NCBI RefSeq assembly: GCF_002160765.1
Contig: NZ_NFLF01000007.1
Coordinates: 62,001 to 126,000 of the forward strand
Source: Lachnoclostridium sp. An138
GTDB taxonomy: Bacteria > Bacillota > Clostridia > Lachnospirales > Lachnospiraceae
Length of the DNA: 64,000 nt
Direction of reading: 5' to 3'
Shown here piece after piece: positions 63,714 through 64,000 of this stretch. Position 1 is the stretch's first letter. Every line of letters begins with the position of its first letter. Position numbers and translations under genes: made by a program. A model generated the notes under the pieces. It did no database searches. It saw nothing but the letters and a program-made list of their open reading frames with translations, and had not been told where the DNA came from.

Positions 63714-64000
63714 TTATCCCTGTGACAGAGACCTGATATAAGGCACCAGCTCATCAAAATGGCGGATTTCCTTATATTCCTTTCCAGCCAGATCCACATC
63801 CTCCGGAATCTGCTTTCCTTTCGCGTTGTACCAGACCGCACGCATTCCCGTATTCAGCGCTCCCAGCACATCTTTTTTAAAGGTGTCGCCCACAAAGACA
63901 CATTCTTCCGGCGCGCAGTCTGCCTTCTGCAGGCAGAGCGACATGAAAACCGGATGGGGCTTCTCATATCCCGCCTCCTGGCTGGTGACAATATGCCGGA
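63714..64000 (-). CDS. HAD-superfamily hydrolase, C-terminal part (cut by window edge)
   Basis: The frame is open to the right edge; at least 94 residues are visible, beginning RHIVTSQEAGYEKPHPVF. The Lys in YEKPHPVF is motif III and CVFVGDTFKKDVLGALNTGMRAVWYN is motif IV with its acidic pair (GD...KKD) of HAD type IA (YjjG/phosphoglycolate-phosphatase-like) enzymes. The catalytic DxDxT lies outside. The in-frame ATG at 63944 is inside the domain and is not the true start. The substrate is unknown. Confidence 0.9.
   Translation of the reverse strand, partial: RHIVTSQEAGYEKPHPVFMSLCLQKADCAPEECVFVGDTFKKDVLGALNTGMRAVWYNAKGKQIPEDVDLAGKEYKEIRHFDELVPYIRSLSQG

Overview
The window looks like chromosomal DNA of a spore-forming, low-oxygen Firmicute of class Clostridia, most likely the Lachnospiraceae or a close relative. 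The grounds are a complete spoIIIAA-AH operon, an hrcA-grpE-dnaK-dnaJ operon behind a perfect CIRCE operator, a clostridial metV-metF pair, a tmRNA tag ending LAYAA, strong AGGAGG-type ribosome binding sites and moderate G+C. No phage, insertion sequence, CRISPR array, tRNA or rRNA was found. Most genes lie on the minus strand. Family names come from recognising motifs in the translations; no database search was possible.

Layout. 1-5.5 kb: a BlaR1/BlaI antibiotic-sensing pair (BlaR1 cut by the left edge), a membrane-anchored protein with a possible papain-like site, and a sulfur or redox group (rhodanese, CoA-disulfide-reductase-like protein with a rhodanese tail, Crp/Fnr regulator, metallo-beta-lactamase-fold protein). 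5.6-6.3 kb: ssrA (tmRNA) and a 138-bp palindromic element. 6.3-8.7 kb: a lantibiotic-immunity-type ABC transporter. It shares a 17-bp upstream motif with a two-component system at 14.4-16.7 kb. Between them are a DUF368 lipid-carrier translocase, an OPT-family transporter operon with a PqqD-like protein, and pepD. 16.6-20 kb: a MATE exporter whose promoter sits between inverted repeats, then metV-metF. 20-28.4 kb: housekeeping genes smpB, rnr, secG, gpmI, yajC, tgt, a ketopantoate-reductase-like gene and aroC. 28.5-33.7 kb: spoIIIAA-AH. 33.9-37.2 kb: an acetyltransferase and alaS.

37.4-48.3 kb is the most unusual part. It is a six-gene operon coding for a small acidic protein, a MoxR AAA+ ATPase, a DUF5682 protein split by an in-frame TGA, a von Willebrand A protein, a double-SWIM zinc protein and a 1191-residue DUF4132 protein. 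The set matches the uncharacterised yehI/L/M/P/Q group of Escherichia coli. 48.4-56.4 kb carries dnaJ, dnaK, grpE, hrcA and clpB; clpB has a structured leader. 56.4-64 kb carries a PAP2 phosphatase, a membrane-bound MerR-RDD fusion, a small protein, a large membrane protein, a second MoxR-VWA pair and a HAD hydrolase cut by the right edge.

How the parts connect. ssrA, smpB and rnr supply the trans-translation rescue and RNA-decay machinery. HrcA/CIRCE controls the chaperone operon, and ClpB works with DnaK. The two MoxR-VWA modules flank the chaperone block, so the right half is rich in AAA+ remodelling machines.
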